A DNA stretch of 64,000 nucleotides from Comamonas flocculans (lineage in GTDB: Bacteria; Pseudomonadota; Gammaproteobacteria; Burkholderiales; Burkholderiaceae_C). Below the pieces are notes generated by a model. It was not told the origin of the DNA. It did no database searches and saw only the letters and a program-made list of their open reading frames with translations. The stretch lies in the NCBI RefSeq assembly GCF_007954405.1, contig NZ_CP042344.1:1736001-1800000 (forward strand), written 5' to 3'. Made by a program: the position numbers and the translations under genes. Positions 39,265 to 49,138 of this stretch are shown here, in pieces (the stretch's first letter is position 1; the number at the start of each line of letters is the position of its first letter).

Positions 39265-39900
39265 TCAGCCGCGCAGCGGCGGAAACAGTCCACCCAGGCC
39301 GTTGGCCATCACCTCCACCGCCAGGGCCGCGAGGATCAGGCCCATGAGCCGCGTCATCACGTTGATGCCGGTGCGCCCGAGCACGCGCGAGATCGGCGTG
39401 GCCAGCGCAAAGCACAGCGCCGTGGCCCCGGCCACCACCACGCCATAACCCACCAGCGCCAGGTGCTGCCAGACGTTGCTCGCACGGTCGGCATAGATCA
39501 CCACCGTGGACATGGCCGCCGGCCCGGTGAGCAGCGGAATGGTCAGCGGCACCACCGCGATGCTGTCGCCCTGCGCGGCCTTGTCGGCGGCGTCTTCGAG
39601 CTCCTGGGTGTGCGGCTTGGCCTCGGCCGGGTGGGCGTTGAGCATGTTCAGCGCGCTGATCAAGAGCAGCATGCCGCCGCCCACCTGGAAGCTCGCCAGC
39701 GAAATGCTGAAGAAAGCGAGGATCTGCAGCCCCACCATGGCGCAGACGGCGATCACGCAGAACGCGGTGAACGCGGCCACCTGCACCGTGCGCCGTTTCT
39801 GCGCGGTGTTGAAACCCTCGGTGTAGTGGATGAAGAAAGGCACCACCGCCAGCGGGTTGACGATCGCCAGCAGGGCGATGAGGGGCTTGAGAAATTCCAT
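39265..39900 (-). CDS. MarC-family integral membrane protein
   Basis: A 211-residue protein with six hydrophobic segments. It has the MarC opening FLKPLIALLAIVNPLAVVPFFI, the central GGGMLLLISALNMLN, VVPLTIPLLTGPAAMSTVVIY and the C-terminal NVMTRLMGLILAALAVEVMANGL. The family's transport function is not established; the old link to multiple antibiotic resistance was withdrawn. The start at 39900 gives the normal N-terminus. It converges with the MCE operon (12 bases between the stops) and is divergent from the dienelactone hydrolase. Confidence 0.92.
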   Translation of the reverse strand: MEFLKPLIALLAIVNPLAVVPFFIHYTEGFNTAQKRRTVQVAAFTAFCVIAVCAMVGLQILAFFSISLASFQVGGGMLLLISALNMLNAHPAEAKPHTQELEDAADKAAQGDSIAVVPLTIPLLTGPAAMSTVVIYADRASNVWQHLALVGYGVVVAGATALCFALATPISRVLGRTGINVMTRLMGLILAALAVEVMANGLGGLFPPLRG

Positions 39901-39998
39901 CGATGCTCCTTGCGCCGTCGGCCGCGGCGCTTCTGGCATCCGGCGGCAGAAGGCGGCAAACTCGGCGGGACCGTCATTTTCAGGAAAAAGGAGACCGC

Positions 39999-40688
39999 AT
40001 GGGGCAATGGACCACGCTCAAGAGCCACGACGGCTTCGCATTGCCGGCCTGGCAGGCCGCGCCGGATGCGCCGGCGCGCGGCGCCATCGTCGTGCTGCAG
40101 GAGATCTTCGGGGTGAACGCGCACATCCGCGCCATCGTCGAGCGCCTGGCCGCGCGCGGCTGGTGGGCCATCGCGCCGGCCACCTTCGAGCGGGTGCGCC
40201 CGGGGGTGGATCTGGGCTATGGCGCCTCGGACGTCGGCGTCGGCATGGCGCTCAAGGCCCAGATCGAGCAACTGCCCGCACCCGGGGTGATGGCCGACAT
40301 CCAGGCCGCCATCGACCATGCGGCCAGCGCCAGCGGCCCCAAGGTCGGCATCGTCGGCTTCTGCTGGGGCGGACTGCTGGCCTGGCGCGCGGCGGCGCTG
40401 TGCTCGGGGCTCTCGGCCGCAGCGCCCTATTACGGCGGCGGCATGACGAGCGCAGCAGAAATCGCACGCCAGCCGCGCGTGCCGGTGCTGGCCCACTTTG
40501 GCCGGCGCGACAAGCACATCCCGCTCAGCGGCGTGCAGCAGCTGGCCGCGGCCCACCCCGAGGCCGAGGTGCATCTGTACGACGCCGACCACGGCTTCAA
40601 CTGCGACATGCGCGCCAGCTACGACGAAGCCAGCGCGGTGCGCGCGCGCGATCGCACGCTGGCCTTTTTTGACCGGCACCTGCGCTGA
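39999..40688 (+). CDS. Dienelactone hydrolase family protein
   Basis: A 229-residue alpha/beta hydrolase of the dienelactone hydrolase family. The catalytic cysteine is in VGFCWGGLLAWR near residue 118, the aspartate lies in HFGRRDKHIPL and the histidine in YDADHGFNCD. VVLQEIFGVNAHIRAIVERLA is the standard N-terminal motif. The start at 39999 has an AAAAAGGAG ribosome site. True dienelactone hydrolases act in chlorocatechol breakdown, but no such pathway is nearby, so the substrate is open. It converges with the chemoreceptor gene. Confidence 0.9.
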   Translation: MGQWTTLKSHDGFALPAWQAAPDAPARGAIVVLQEIFGVNAHIRAIVERLAARGWWAIAPATFERVRPGVDLGYGASDVGVGMALKAQIEQLPAPGVMADIQAAIDHAASASGPKVGIVGFCWGGLLAWRAAALCSGLSAAAPYYGGGMTSAAEIARQPRVPVLAHFGRRDKHIPLSGVQQLAAAHPEAEVHLYDADHGFNCDMRASYDEASAVRARDRTLAFFDRHLR

Positions 40689-40706
40689 ATCGGGCTGCGC
40701 GCGCGA

Positions 40707-42371
40707 CTACGCCGGCAAGCGGGCCAGAGCTGCGTGCGCGAGCCGCCCCGATGCCGGAGCAGAGGCGGCCGGCAGCGGCCGGGATGCGGCGCCGGACGCG
40801 TGCGCGCCCTGTTCGAGCCGGAATACCGACACCGCCTGCAGCAGATCCTGCGCCTGGCTGTTCAGGCTGCTGGCGGCCGCAGACATTTCCTCGACCAGCG
40901 CGGCGTTCTGCTGCGTGGTCTGATCCATCTGGATCACCGCTTCGCCCACCTGGCTTACGCCGGCGCTCTGCTCGTGGCTGGCGGCGCTGATCTCGCCCAT
41001 GATGTCGTTGACCCGCCGAATGCTGGCCACCACCTCCTGCATGGTGTCGCCGGCCTGGTTCACGAGTGCGCTGCCCTCGTCCACGCGCGCAACGCTGTCG
41101 GTGATCAGCTGGTGGATTTCCTTGGCCGCCTCGGCCGCGCGCCCGGCCAGGCTGCGCACCTCGCTGGCCACTACGGCGAAACCGCGGCCCTGCTCGCCCG
41201 CGCGCGCCGCTTCCACCGCCGCGTTCAGCGCCAGGATGTTGGTTTGAAAGGCGATGGAGTCGATCACGCCAATGATGTCGGCGATCTTGCGGCTGGCCGC
41301 GCTGATGCCGTCCATGGTCTGCACGACCTGAGTCACCACCGCTCCGCCGCGCGTGGCCACGGCGCTTGCGCTCTGCGCCAGGCCGTTGGCTTCCTGGGCG
41401 TTGTCGGCGTTCTGGCGCACCGTGGAGCTGAGCTCTTCCATCGACGCCGCGGTTTCCTCCAGCGCGCTGGCCTGCTCCTCGGTGCGTGCGGACAGGTCGA
41501 GGTTGCCCTGGGCGATCTGCGCGCTGGCGGCGGCCACCGACTCGCTGCCGCCGCGCACCTGGGCAACTACCCTCGCCAGGCTGTCGCGCATGGCGCGCAT
41601 GGAGGCCAGCAGGCTGGTGCTGTCACCGTCCTTGAGCGTGACCGGCACCGCCAGGTTGCCCTCGGCAATCTCGTGCGCAATGTAGGAGGCGTAGGCTGGC
41701 TCCCCGCCGAGCTGGCGCGTGATGGAACGCGTGAGCCACCAGGCGATGGCAATGCCCAGGGACAGCGCCACGGCGGCCAGCGCGAGCATCAGCACCTGCG
41801 TGCTGAGCGCCGTCTGGCGCACCTCTTGCGCCGACTCCTGCATGAGCTTCTGCTGCGCCGCCACCAAGGCGTTGAGCGCCTTGAAGATCGCCTCATGGGC
41901 CGGGCGCATCTGCACCATCAGCACCTCGCGCCCTTCGTCGTCGCGGTTCTCCAGCGCCAGCGCAATGGCTTGGTTGGCCGCGGCGTTGTAGCTGTCGCGC
42001 GCCTCGATCGCGGCCTTGAGGATGTCGCGCACCTGCGGTATCACCAGGGCCGCGTCCAGCTGCTGAAACAGCGCCGCCGTGTCGGCGCGCACCTCGTCGA
42101 TGCGCTGTTTTTGCGCCTGCAGCTCTGCCGCTTCGTGCAGCAGCAGCATGTTGCGCACGCTGAGCGCCTGGAGGTTCATGTTGTCCTTGATCTGGTTGGC
42201 GAGCGTGACATTGACCATGCGAAAGTCCACCAGGACGCGCACCGCCTCGGTGACGCTGTTCAGGCGCAGGCTGGCCGCCAGCGCGATCAAGGCGCCCAGC
42301 ACGATGACCAGGGCAAAGCCCAGTGCGAGGGATTTGCCCACCGTCATGCGGGCGGCTTGCGTGTTGCTCAT
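40707..42371 (-). CDS. Methyl-accepting chemotaxis protein
   Basis: A 554-residue chemoreceptor. TM1 is at about residues 12-33; a periplasmic four-helix-bundle domain (about 34-190) begins [19 protein letters not shown]2 is at about 190-212; a HAMP domain precedes the cytoplasmic signalling helices. The hairpin tip reads [37 protein letters not shown], identical to the MCP consensus. The C-terminus ends RLPA, without a CheR/CheB tether pentapeptide. The start at 42371 has an AGGAGA ribosome site. It lies 73 bases downstream of the GGDEF-EAL gene on the same strand. The ligand is unknown. Confidence 0.94.
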   Translation of the reverse strand: MSNTQAARMTVGKSLALGFALVIVLGALIALAASLRLNSVTEAVRVLVDFRMVNVTLANQIKDNMNLQALSVRNMLLLHEAAELQAQKQRIDEVRADTAALFQQLDAALVIPQVRDILKAAIEARDSYNAAANQAIALALENRDDEGREVLMVQMRPAHEAIFKALNALVAAQQKLMQESAQEVRQTALSTQVLMLALAAVALSLGIAIAWWLTRSITRQLGGEPAYASYIAHEIAEGNLAVPVTLKDGDSTSLLASMRAMRDSLARVVAQVRGGSESVAAASAQIAQGNLDLSARTEEQASALEETAASMEELSSTVRQNADNAQEANGLAQSASAVATRGGAVVTQVVQTMDGISAASRKIADIIGVIDSIAFQTNILALNAAVEAARAGEQGRGFAVVASEVRSLAGRAAEAAKEIHQLITDSVARVDEGSALVNQAGDTMQEVVASIRRVNDIMGEISAASHEQSAGVSQVGEAVIQMDQTTQQNAALVEEMSAAASSLNSQAQDLLQAVSVFRLEQGAHASGAASRPLPAASAPASGRLAHAALARLPA

Positions 42372-42444
42372 GGGGGTGTTCTCCTGACGGTTGGCAATTG
42401 AAAAATCGTTCATTGGGGATGTTCAGCGGCGGCGGGCCTGTGCC

Positions 42445-44718
42445 TTAGGCTGCCGTGGAGCTGTCGGGTGCAGCCGCGGCCCGTCTTGCCCGCAGTCGTG
42501 CCCAGCGCAGGAAACGCAGGGCCGGCATGGGCCGCGCGAACAGATAGCCTTGGTAGCCGTGGCAGCCCTGGGCGAGCAGCGCGGCCTGTTGCGCGCTGGT
42601 TTCCACGCCTTCGGCGATGGTCTGCAGACCGAGGCTGCCGGCGAGCGCGACGATGGCGCGCACCAGAGTGGCGCTGCCCTCGTCGCCGGCCACGTCGCGC
42701 ACGAAGCTGCGGTCGATCTTGAGCACCTGCAGCGGCAGCTCACGCAGCAGCGACAGCGAGGAATAGCCGGTGCCAAAGTCGTCGAGCGCAAAGCGCACGC
42801 CGTGCCGGTGCAGGGCGCGCATCTTGGCGACGGTGTCGTCGATGTCGTCGATCAGCATGCTCTCGGTCAGCTCCAGCACCAGGCGCGAGGCATCGAGCCC
42901 GTGGCGCTGCATTAGCCGCAGCACCCGCGCGCTGAAGTCCGCCTGCTTGAATTGCCGTGCGCTGACATTGACCGAGAGCTTCAGTCCGCGCAATTCGGGC
43001 TGCCGGCTCCAGGCCTGCAGCTGCAGACAGGCCTGCTGCAAGACCCAGTTGCCTATCGGCACGATGGTGCCGGCGGCTTCGGCCAGCGCGATGAAGAGGT
43101 CGGGCGCCACCTGGCCGTGCACCGGGTGCCGCCAGCGCAGCAACGCCTCGGCGCCCACCAGTTGCCCGGCGGCGTTCATCTGCGGCTGCAGATGCAGCGC
43201 CAGCTGCTCCAGCCTTACCGCGTCGCGCAGCGCCGCCGTGAGCGCCGCATGGTGCTCAAGCTGTATCTGCATTTGTGGGTCGAACAGGCACCACTGGTTG
43301 CGCCCCTGGGCCTTGGCCTGGTACATCGCCAGGTCCGCGCGCTTGAGCAGTTCGGTGGTGTCGCCCTGGCCTGGTCCAAACAGGTACATGCCCATGCTGG
43401 CGCTGCCGTGGTGGACTTGTTCGCGGGCCTGCCAGGGCGCGCCCAGACGCTGCAACAGCTCCTGCGCGAGTTCGCGCGCCTGTGCCAGCGCGGCGCCGGC
43501 GTCGCTGCCCAGCGGCCCGCTCAGTACCACGAACTCGTCGCCGCCGATGCGCGCCACGAAGTGCCGCGGCTGCGCCACCGAATCCAGGCGCCTGGCCATC
43601 TCCTGCAGGTAGCGGTCGCCCACCTCGTGGCCCATGGTGTCGTTGATGGTCTTGAAGTGGTCCAGATCGAGCAGCAGCAGCGCGCGCTGGCCGCTGGCGT
43701 GTGCGCGCGGATTGAGCGCCTGAGCAATGCGTTCGCGCAGCAGCCGGCGATTGGGCAGGCCGGTGAGCTGGTCGTAATGCACCAGGTGATCGAGCTCGCG
43801 TTCGTTGTCGGCGAGCCGCGCCTGCAGGCCTGAGAGGTCGCGCAGCAGCGCGCTGATCTCGTCGCGTCCGCTGATGTCGATCGGCGTGTTGAACTGTCCC
43901 CGGGCGATGCGCTTGAACACCGAGCGCGCCACGCGCAGCGGTGCGGTGATGGCCCGTATCTGTCCCCAGCCGAGCAGCCCCAGCAACACGATGGCGACGG
44001 GCAGCGCCAGGAGGGCACAGTTGCGCGTGCGCCGATAGCGCTGCATGCCCAGCTCATAGGCGGCCTGTGCATGGCTGAACTGCAGCGCCACCAGCGTCTG
44101 CAAGCGGCTCTGTGCCTGCGTGTACAACCGGCGCGCTGCTTGCGCGCGCTCGCTTGCCTGGGCTGCGTCCAGATCGTTCAGCGCCTTGAGCGCCGGGGCG
44201 ATGCCCTCGCGCAGGTAGGCGTCGCGTTCGAGCGCAAATGCCCGTGCTGCCGCGTGTTCCGCTCCATCGGGCGCGAGCACAGCGGCATAGCCCTCCCACA
44301 AGGCGGTGATCTGCCTGGCGTTGCCGGCAATGGCCTCGGCTGCAGAGCGGGCGGCTGCGGCGTCGAGCGCCGGCTGATGCGAGCGGGCATCGGACGCGAT
44401 GGAAGCACGGGCCAGGACCAGTTGCAGTTGGTATTGGTTGTGCAGCATCAACTGGGCGATCTGCGAGAGCGTGCGCACCGGCACCATGCGCTCGTCGTGC
44501 ACGCGCTGCAGCTCGGCGGCGGTGTCGGCCATGCCGCGCAGCCCGCTGGCCGTCAGCGTAATACCGATGGTAGCGGCCAGCGCCATGAGCGCGAGCAAGC
44601 GTGTGCCTATGGTCCAGCGCACCAGCAGACGGCCCGGCCAGCGGCGCGGCGCGCGGGCCGGCAGCGGCGCGCGCCCGGCCGGCGCCGCGCCGGCGCCCAA
44701 ATGCGGCCAAGGCATCAA
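42445..44718 (-). CDS. Membrane GGDEF-EAL cyclic-di-GMP enzyme
   Basis: A 757-residue sensor enzyme. TM1 lies at about 38-58, a periplasmic helical domain follows, TM2 at about 234-250, HAMP at about 255-305. The GGDEF domain keeps its motif (392-396) but lacks the RxxD inhibitory site before it (AQPR instead). The EAL domain keeps EAL (524-526), the DDFGTGYSS loop and EGVET. Both diguanylate cyclase and phosphodiesterase activities are therefore possible. The first 35 residues are Ala/Pro/Arg-rich. The start could be either of two adjacent ATGs. The downstream neighbour is a chemoreceptor, suggesting coordinated control of motility. Confidence 0.92.
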   Translation of the reverse strand: MMPWPHLGAGAAPAGRAPLPARAPRRWPGRLLVRWTIGTRLLALMALAATIGITLTASGLRGMADTAAELQRVHDERMVPVRTLSQIAQLMLHNQYQLQLVLARASIASDARSHQPALDAAAARSAAEAIAGNARQITALWEGYAAVLAPDGAEHAAARAFALERDAYLREGIAPALKALNDLDAAQASERAQAARRLYTQAQSRLQTLVALQFSHAQAAYELGMQRYRRTRNCALLALPVAIVLLGLLGWGQIRAITAPLRVARSVFKRIARGQFNTPIDISGRDEISALLRDLSGLQARLADNERELDHLVHYDQLTGLPNRRLLRERIAQALNPRAHASGQRALLLLDLDHFKTINDTMGHEVGDRYLQEMARRLDSVAQPRHFVARIGGDEFVVLSGPLGSDAGAALAQARELAQELLQRLGAPWQAREQVHHGSASMGMYLFGPGQGDTTELLKRADLAMYQAKAQGRNQWCLFDPQMQIQLEHHAALTAALRDAVRLEQLALHLQPQMNAAGQLVGAEALLRWRHPVHGQVAPDLFIALAEAAGTIVPIGNWVLQQACLQLQAWSRQPELRGLKLSVNVSARQFKQADFSARVLRLMQRHGLDASRLVLELTESMLIDDIDDTVAKMRALHRHGVRFALDDFGTGYSSLSLLRELPLQVLKIDRSFVRDVAGDEGSATLVRAIVALAGSLGLQTIAEGVETSAQQAALLAQGCHGYQGYLFARPMPALRFLRWARLRARRAAAAPDSSTAA

Positions 44719-44953
44719 AGGCCGGGCTCCCGGACTGCTGGCCTCAGCGGGGCGCGCGGCCCATGCCCGAAAAACGTCTCAATCGAAGTGGTGGGGCGCT
44801 GCAACACGAAATCCAATGACCAAAACGGCACCCGCGCGCAAAGGCGGGTGCGTGGCATGGGGCGTGTTCGAGGCCCGGGGCCGCAGCGGGGCGGGGCAGA
44901 GGCACCACCGCGGCAGGAGCGGGAAAGTTAATCCTGCCTGTGGGTGGACGGCA

Positions 44954-44972
44954 ACCCGGGTAAACCCCGGGT
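44954..44972. other. Short GC-rich hairpin after the ANTAR regulator gene
   Basis: A perfect 7-bp stem ACCCGGG/CCCGGGT with a 5-base loop lies 4 bases beyond the stop of the ANTAR regulator (44977, minus). It has no T-run. It might be a weak terminator or an RNA target of the antiterminator protein. Confidence 0.4.
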
Positions 44973-44976
44973 AGCA

Positions 44977-45603
44977 CTAGGAATCCGCCAGCGCGCGCGC
45001 CGACGGGGCATGCAGCAGCTCACTGCCCTGGATCACTTCCTGTGCCAGCGTTGCCAGCCGACGACGCTGGCAGCGCGCGGCCTTGCGCAGCAGCTCGAAG
45101 GCGGCGTCGCGCTTGAGGCGGTGCTGCACCATGAGAATGCCGACCGCGACATTGATCTCGCGGGTTTGCTGCAGTGCCTGCTCGAGCTGTTCGTTGTTCT
45201 GGCGCAGGTTCGCCTGCTCGCGCGCACGCGCCAGCGCGGTGCGCAGCATGGGGCCGAGCTGCAGCGGGTCCAGCGGTTTCACCAGGTAGCCCAGGGCGCC
45301 GCTGTCGCTCGCGCTGGCCACGGTGGCCTCGTCGCCCCAGGCGCTGAGCATGAGGCAGGGCAACTGGTAGCGCTGGCCAAGCTCGCGCGCCAGCGTGACG
45401 CCATCGTCCCCCGGCAGGCGCACGTCCAGCAGCGCGATGTCGGGGCGCAGGCCCGCCGCAAGCTGCGCCCGCGCGTCCTCCGCCGAATCCGCGCAGCTCA
45501 CCTGCCAGCCCTGCGCCGCCATGCCGCGCGCCAGGGTGGCAAGCACCAGGCGGTCGTCGTCCACCAGCAGCAGCCGGGGTAGGGCAGCGTTCATATCAGT
45601 CAT
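44977..45603 (-). CDS. ANTAR-domain response regulator (RNA-binding antiterminator)
   Basis: A 208-residue response regulator. The receiver domain (about residues 10-125) has the acidic pair in LLLVDDDR, phospho-acceptor D60 in LLDVRLPG and K in YLVKPLD. The C-terminal ANTAR domain (about 145-200) reads TREINVAVGILM, then AAFELLRKAA; such domains bind paired RNA hairpins and prevent termination. The start at 45603 overlaps the histidine-kinase gene by 8 bases; an ATG at 45594 is the alternative. The kinase partner is the HisKA_2-type protein encoded just upstream. The regulated RNA is not evident. Confidence 0.88.
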   Translation of the reverse strand: MTDMNAALPRLLLVDDDRLVLATLARGMAAQGWQVSCADSAEDARAQLAAGLRPDIALLDVRLPGDDGVTLARELGQRYQLPCLMLSAWGDEATVASASDSGALGYLVKPLDPLQLGPMLRTALARAREQANLRQNNEQLEQALQQTREINVAVGILMVQHRLKRDAAFELLRKAARCQRRRLATLAQEVIQGSELLHAPSARALADS

Positions 45604-47491
45604 TCGTGATGTATACCACGGGCGCAGACAGCGCCAGGCGCGCAAACACCCAGCCGCCGTGGGTGTTGTGCGTGAGCACAGCGCCCTCGCGCGGCAGCAG
45701 CAGCCGCACCAGATCCAGGCCCTGGCCCGGCGGCGCTGCGGTGTCCGCGCCTGCCGTGGGCCAGTCCCCGCGGTTCGTGATGGTGATGTCCGCGCCGTTT
45801 GCATCGCCCGCGAGTGCGACCCGCACCGTATCCTGCCCCGGCGGGCTGTGCTTGATCGCATTGGTCATGAGCTCGTGCAGTACCAGGGCCACCGCAACCG
45901 CTTCCGCCGCTGCCAGTTGCAGGCGGGCGCTGGCGGCGTCTGCGCTGATCTCGATGTCTGCGTTGCGCGTCTGCTTCAGACCATGGGCAATCGCCAGCAG
46001 CAGTTGCGCCAGGCAAACCTGTTCGCGCGCGTCTTTGCCCTGCAGGCCATGGACGATGGCAATGCTTTGCACCTGCGCGGCCACCTGCCCTATGGCGTCG
46101 CCCAGTTGCGGATGCTCGTGCACCAGCGCGCGCAGCATGCCGACGATGCCTTGCAGGTTGTTCTTGATGCGGTGGTGTACCTCGCGTACCAGGGCGTCGC
46201 GCTGCGCGCATTCGGCTTTACGCAGGCGCTGCTGCTCTGCCTCGAAGTCGCTGACGTCCACCAGTGAAATCACGTAGTGGCCTATGGCCCCGTGCTCATC
46301 CCATACGGGCGAGACGATCGCCCAGACGGCGGTCACCGATGCGTCCGCATGCACCACCTGCAGTGGTCCCTGGCGGTAGTCGCCGGGCGTGAACCAGGCA
46401 GGGTCTACCGCGCCGCCGCCGCGCAGATACAGAAAGTGCGGCCGCCTGCCGACGAGCTCCTGCAGCGGCGCACCCGTCATTTGCCGGGCCGCCGCGTTGG
46501 CCCGCAGGATGCGGCCCGATGCCTCGGTGATCAACAGCCCCTTCTGGGTTTCGAAGGCGGTTGCCGCAATGCGCAGCCCCGTCTGCTGGCGCCGGTGCTC
46601 ATGCACGTAGACGGACAGCGCCAGCGCCATCGTGCCCAGAATCGTCATGTAAGACCCGTAGCCGAAGCCATTGGCATCGGCCAGATCGCGGCTGAAGTAG
46701 CCTTGCTGAAGCAGAGTGCCGCGCAGCGCCAGCAGCGCCACGAGGCACAGCAGGCTGGAGGTCGAGAGCAGCCCCAGCCTCAGGCTGGACCAGCCGATGA
46801 ACAGAAAAATCCAGTAGGCATTGGCCAGCGGCGTATGCGCGAACTCGCTGCTGTCTCGGCCAAAGATGAACAGGCTGAAAGCGATGCTCAGCAGCCAGAC
46901 CAGTGCGCCTTCGGTCCAGCGCGCGGGCGCTTGCCTGGTCTGCAGGGCGAGCCGGCACGAAAGCACCCATACCGCCACGAGCAGCAGGCCCAGCGCATGT
47001 CCCATCCAGGCCTGCCAGAACATCGGCATGGCATGGCCGCCCGCCCACGCACCGGACAGCAAGCCGGCGCAGAGCCAGAAAAGAGCAGCTATGCCGCCGC
47101 CGACCAGGCAGCCCCAGAACAGGAACTGGGGCAATACATTGAGCGAAGGCTGATTGAGGTGGAAGTCCGGGTGTCGCTGCAGCCGATAGCCCACAAAACC
47201 CGCCATGGCAACGAGGCCTGCCGCCTGCAGCAAAGCCTGCACCAGCGGCTGACCCGTCAGCAGGCTGCTCACGAGCATGCCGACGAAAATGGCCGGCAGG
47301 CATTTGGCACCGCCAATCTGCACCAGCGCGAGCGCCAGTCCGCTGGCCGGCAGAAAGAGCAGGATGGGGCCGGGGCCGGGCAGGATGCGCTCGACAAACT
47401 GGCCCGCAAGCAACACCATCAGAGCAGCGGCTGCCAGATGCAGCGCAGAAGGCTGCGGGGCAGTGCTGGGCAGGGCGGTGGCTTCGGTCAT
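45596..47491 (-). CDS. MASE1-PAS histidine kinase (HisKA_2 type)
   Basis: A 631-residue sensor kinase. Residues about 15-297 form a MASE1-like membrane domain with eight or so hydrophobic segments (including FLPASGLALALVQIGG). A PAS domain follows (about 303-415; FETQKGLLITEASGRILRANAAAR). The HisKA_2 domain carries EVHHRIKNNLQ with the phosphorylated histidine at 439/440, and then an ATPase domain with HELMTNAIKHS. HisKA_2 kinases typically pair with ANTAR regulators, and one is encoded in an 8-base overlap downstream. The signal is unknown. Confidence 0.91.
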   Translation of the reverse strand: MTEATALPSTAPQPSALHLAAAALMVLLAGQFVERILPGPGPILLFLPASGLALALVQIGGAKCLPAIFVGMLVSSLLTGQPLVQALLQAAGLVAMAGFVGYRLQRHPDFHLNQPSLNVLPQFLFWGCLVGGGIAALFWLCAGLLSGAWAGGHAMPMFWQAWMGHALGLLLVAVWVLSCRLALQTRQAPARWTEGALVWLLSIAFSLFIFGRDSSEFAHTPLANAYWIFLFIGWSSLRLGLLSTSSLLCLVALLALRGTLLQQGYFSRDLADANGFGYGSYMTILGTMALALSVYVHEHRRQQTGLRIAATAFETQKGLLITEASGRILRANAAARQMTGAPLQELVGRRPHFLYLRGGGAVDPAWFTPGDYRQGPLQVVHADASVTAVWAIVSPVWDEHGAIGHYVISLVDVSDFEAEQQRLRKAECAQRDALVREVHHRIKNNLQGIVGMLRALVHEHPQLGDAIGQVAAQVQSIAIVHGLQGKDAREQVCLAQLLLAIAHGLKQTRNADIEISADAASARLQLAAAEAVAVALVLHELMTNAIKHSPPGQDTVRVALAGDANGADITITNRGDWPTAGADTAAPPGQGLDLVRLLLPREGAVLTHNTHGGWVFARLALSAPVVYITND

Positions 47492-47520
47492 GGAGCGCAG
47501 GGCGTGCTGCGTCCATCATA

Positions 47521-47540
47521 GGGGGCGAAGCCGCCCCCCC
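47521..47540 (-). terminator. GC-rich hairpin downstream of emrB (possible terminator)
   Basis: A GGGGGCG/CGCCCCC stem with a 4-base loop sits 11 bases past the emrB stop. No T-run follows on the minus strand, so factor-independent termination is uncertain. Confidence 0.4.
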
Positions 47541-47550
47541 CAGAATGTCC

Positions 47551-49119
47551 TCAGTGCGCGCCCGCCGCTGCACCCGTGCCGGGGCCGCCACGCCGGGGTG
47601 CGTCGGCCAGCCACACCAGCGGCACCAGCAGCAGGAACAGCAGCGCCGAGGCCCAGTTGACGTCGTTGGCTGCCAGCGTAAAGGCCTGCTGGGTGACCAG
47701 GCGCTCCACCTGCGCCAGCGCCTGCTCGGGCGTGAGGCCGAGCGAGTGCAGCAGGGTCAGCGTCTGCGCCAGCGGGCCGTTGCCGTCGTGCAGGTGCTCG
47801 ATCAGGTTGGCGTGCGCCAGCGTCGCGCGCCGCTCCCACAGCGTGGTGGTGACCGAGGTGCCCACGGCGCCCGCCGTGATGCGCACGAAGTTGGTCAGAC
47901 CCGAGGCGGCGGGGATGCGGTGCGCCGGAATCTCCGAGAGCGTGAGCGTGACCAGCGGCACGAAGAAGAAGGCCACCGCCGCGCCCTGCACGATGGTCGG
48001 AATCATGATGGTGTCGAAGTCCGCCGTGGTGGCAAAACGCGAGCGCAGCCACAGCACCAGCGCGAAGACGAAGAAGGCCACGGTGGCGTAGCGCCGCGGG
48101 TCCACCTTGCCTATGCTCTTGCCCACGATGGGCGAGAGGACCATCGCCAGGAACCCCACCGGCGCCATCAGCATCCCCGCCGACGTGGCGGTGTAGCCCA
48201 TGTACTGCTGCAGCCACAGCGGCAGCAGCACCACGTTGCCGAAGAAGATGCCGTAGCCCACGGCGGTGGCGATGGTGCCGGCCCAGAAATTGCGAATTTT
48301 GAAGAGCGAGATATCAACGATGGGGTGCTCTTCGCCCAGCTCCCAGAACACGAAGGCCACCAGGCCGAAAACCGCAGCCGCCGCAAAGCCGATCACCAGG
48401 CCCGACGAGAACCAGTCGTGCTCCTTGCCGATATCGAGCATGATCTGCAGGCTGCCCACGCCCAGAATCATCAACGCCAGGCCCATGGCGTCTATGGGCA
48501 GCTTGCGTGTGGCGGTCTCGCGCTCGGCGTAGATCGCCATCGTGCCGATGGCGGCAACGATGCCCACGGGGATGTTGATGTAGAAAATCCACGGCCAGCT
48601 GATGTTGTCGGTGATCCAGCCGCCCAGGAGCGGCCCCATCACCGGCGCGATCAGCGTGGTCATGGACCACATCGCCATCGCCAGGCCCGCCAGCGCCTTG
48701 GGGTAGCTGGAGAGCAGCAGCGCCTGCGACAGCGGAATCATCGGCCCGGCGACGAAGCCCTGCAGCACGCGCGCGGCGATCAGCAGTGGCATGCTGGGCG
48801 CCAGCCCGCACAGGAAGGAGGCGGCAACGAACAGCAGCACGCTGGCCACGAACAGGCGCACCTGCCCGAAGCGCTGCGCCAGCCAGCCGGTGAGCGGCAC
48901 CGAAATGGCGTTGGCCACGGCAAAGCTGGTGATGACCCAGGTGCCCTGGTTGGGGCTGACGCCCAGATCGCCCGCGATGGCGGGCAGGGACACGTTGGCG
49001 ATCGACGTGTCCAGCACGTTCATGAAGGTGGCCGCCGACAGCGCCAGCGTGCCCCAGGCGCGTGCCGAGCCGCTCAGGGGTTGCTGTTCGGCGGGAGGGG
49101 TATGGGCGGCGGAGGTCAC
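47551..49119 (-). CDS. emrB: EmrB-type MFS multidrug efflux transporter
   Basis: A 522-residue DHA2-family exporter with 14 expected membrane segments. It follows E. coli EmrB closely: LSAATFMNVLDTSIANVSLPAIAGDLG, then NQGTWVITSFAVANAISVPLTGWLA, GFVAGPMIPLSQALLLSSYP and GVGSLQIMLDIGKEHDWF. A GTG at 49119 is taken as the start. The ORF continues upstream only because the repeat array stays open in that frame, and the next ATG is inside TM1. No clear ribosome site is visible, so the repeat array between emrA and emrB may have displaced it. With the EmrA-type adaptor it would export hydrophobic drugs across both membranes. Confidence 0.92.
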   Translation of the reverse strand: MTSAAHTPPAEQQPLSGSARAWGTLALSAATFMNVLDTSIANVSLPAIAGDLGVSPNQGTWVITSFAVANAISVPLTGWLAQRFGQVRLFVASVLLFVAASFLCGLAPSMPLLIAARVLQGFVAGPMIPLSQALLLSSYPKALAGLAMAMWSMTTLIAPVMGPLLGGWITDNISWPWIFYINIPVGIVAAIGTMAIYAERETATRKLPIDAMGLALMILGVGSLQIMLDIGKEHDWFSSGLVIGFAAAAVFGLVAFVFWELGEEHPIVDISLFKIRNFWAGTIATAVGYGIFFGNVVLLPLWLQQYMGYTATSAGMLMAPVGFLAMVLSPIVGKSIGKVDPRRYATVAFFVFALVLWLRSRFATTADFDTIMIPTIVQGAAVAFFFVPLVTLTLSEIPAHRIPAASGLTNFVRITAGAVGTSVTTTLWERRATLAHANLIEHLHDGNGPLAQTLTLLHSLGLTPEQALAQVERLVTQQAFTLAANDVNWASALLFLLLVPLVWLADAPRRGGPGTGAAAGAH

Positions 49120-49138
49120 GTTGGTGGCTGGTGTGATT

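Noticed and set aside
44719..44976. Gene in the gap between the GGDEF-EAL and ANTAR genes
   Set aside because: Only short shadow frames occur and none has a ribosome site or recognisable sequence.
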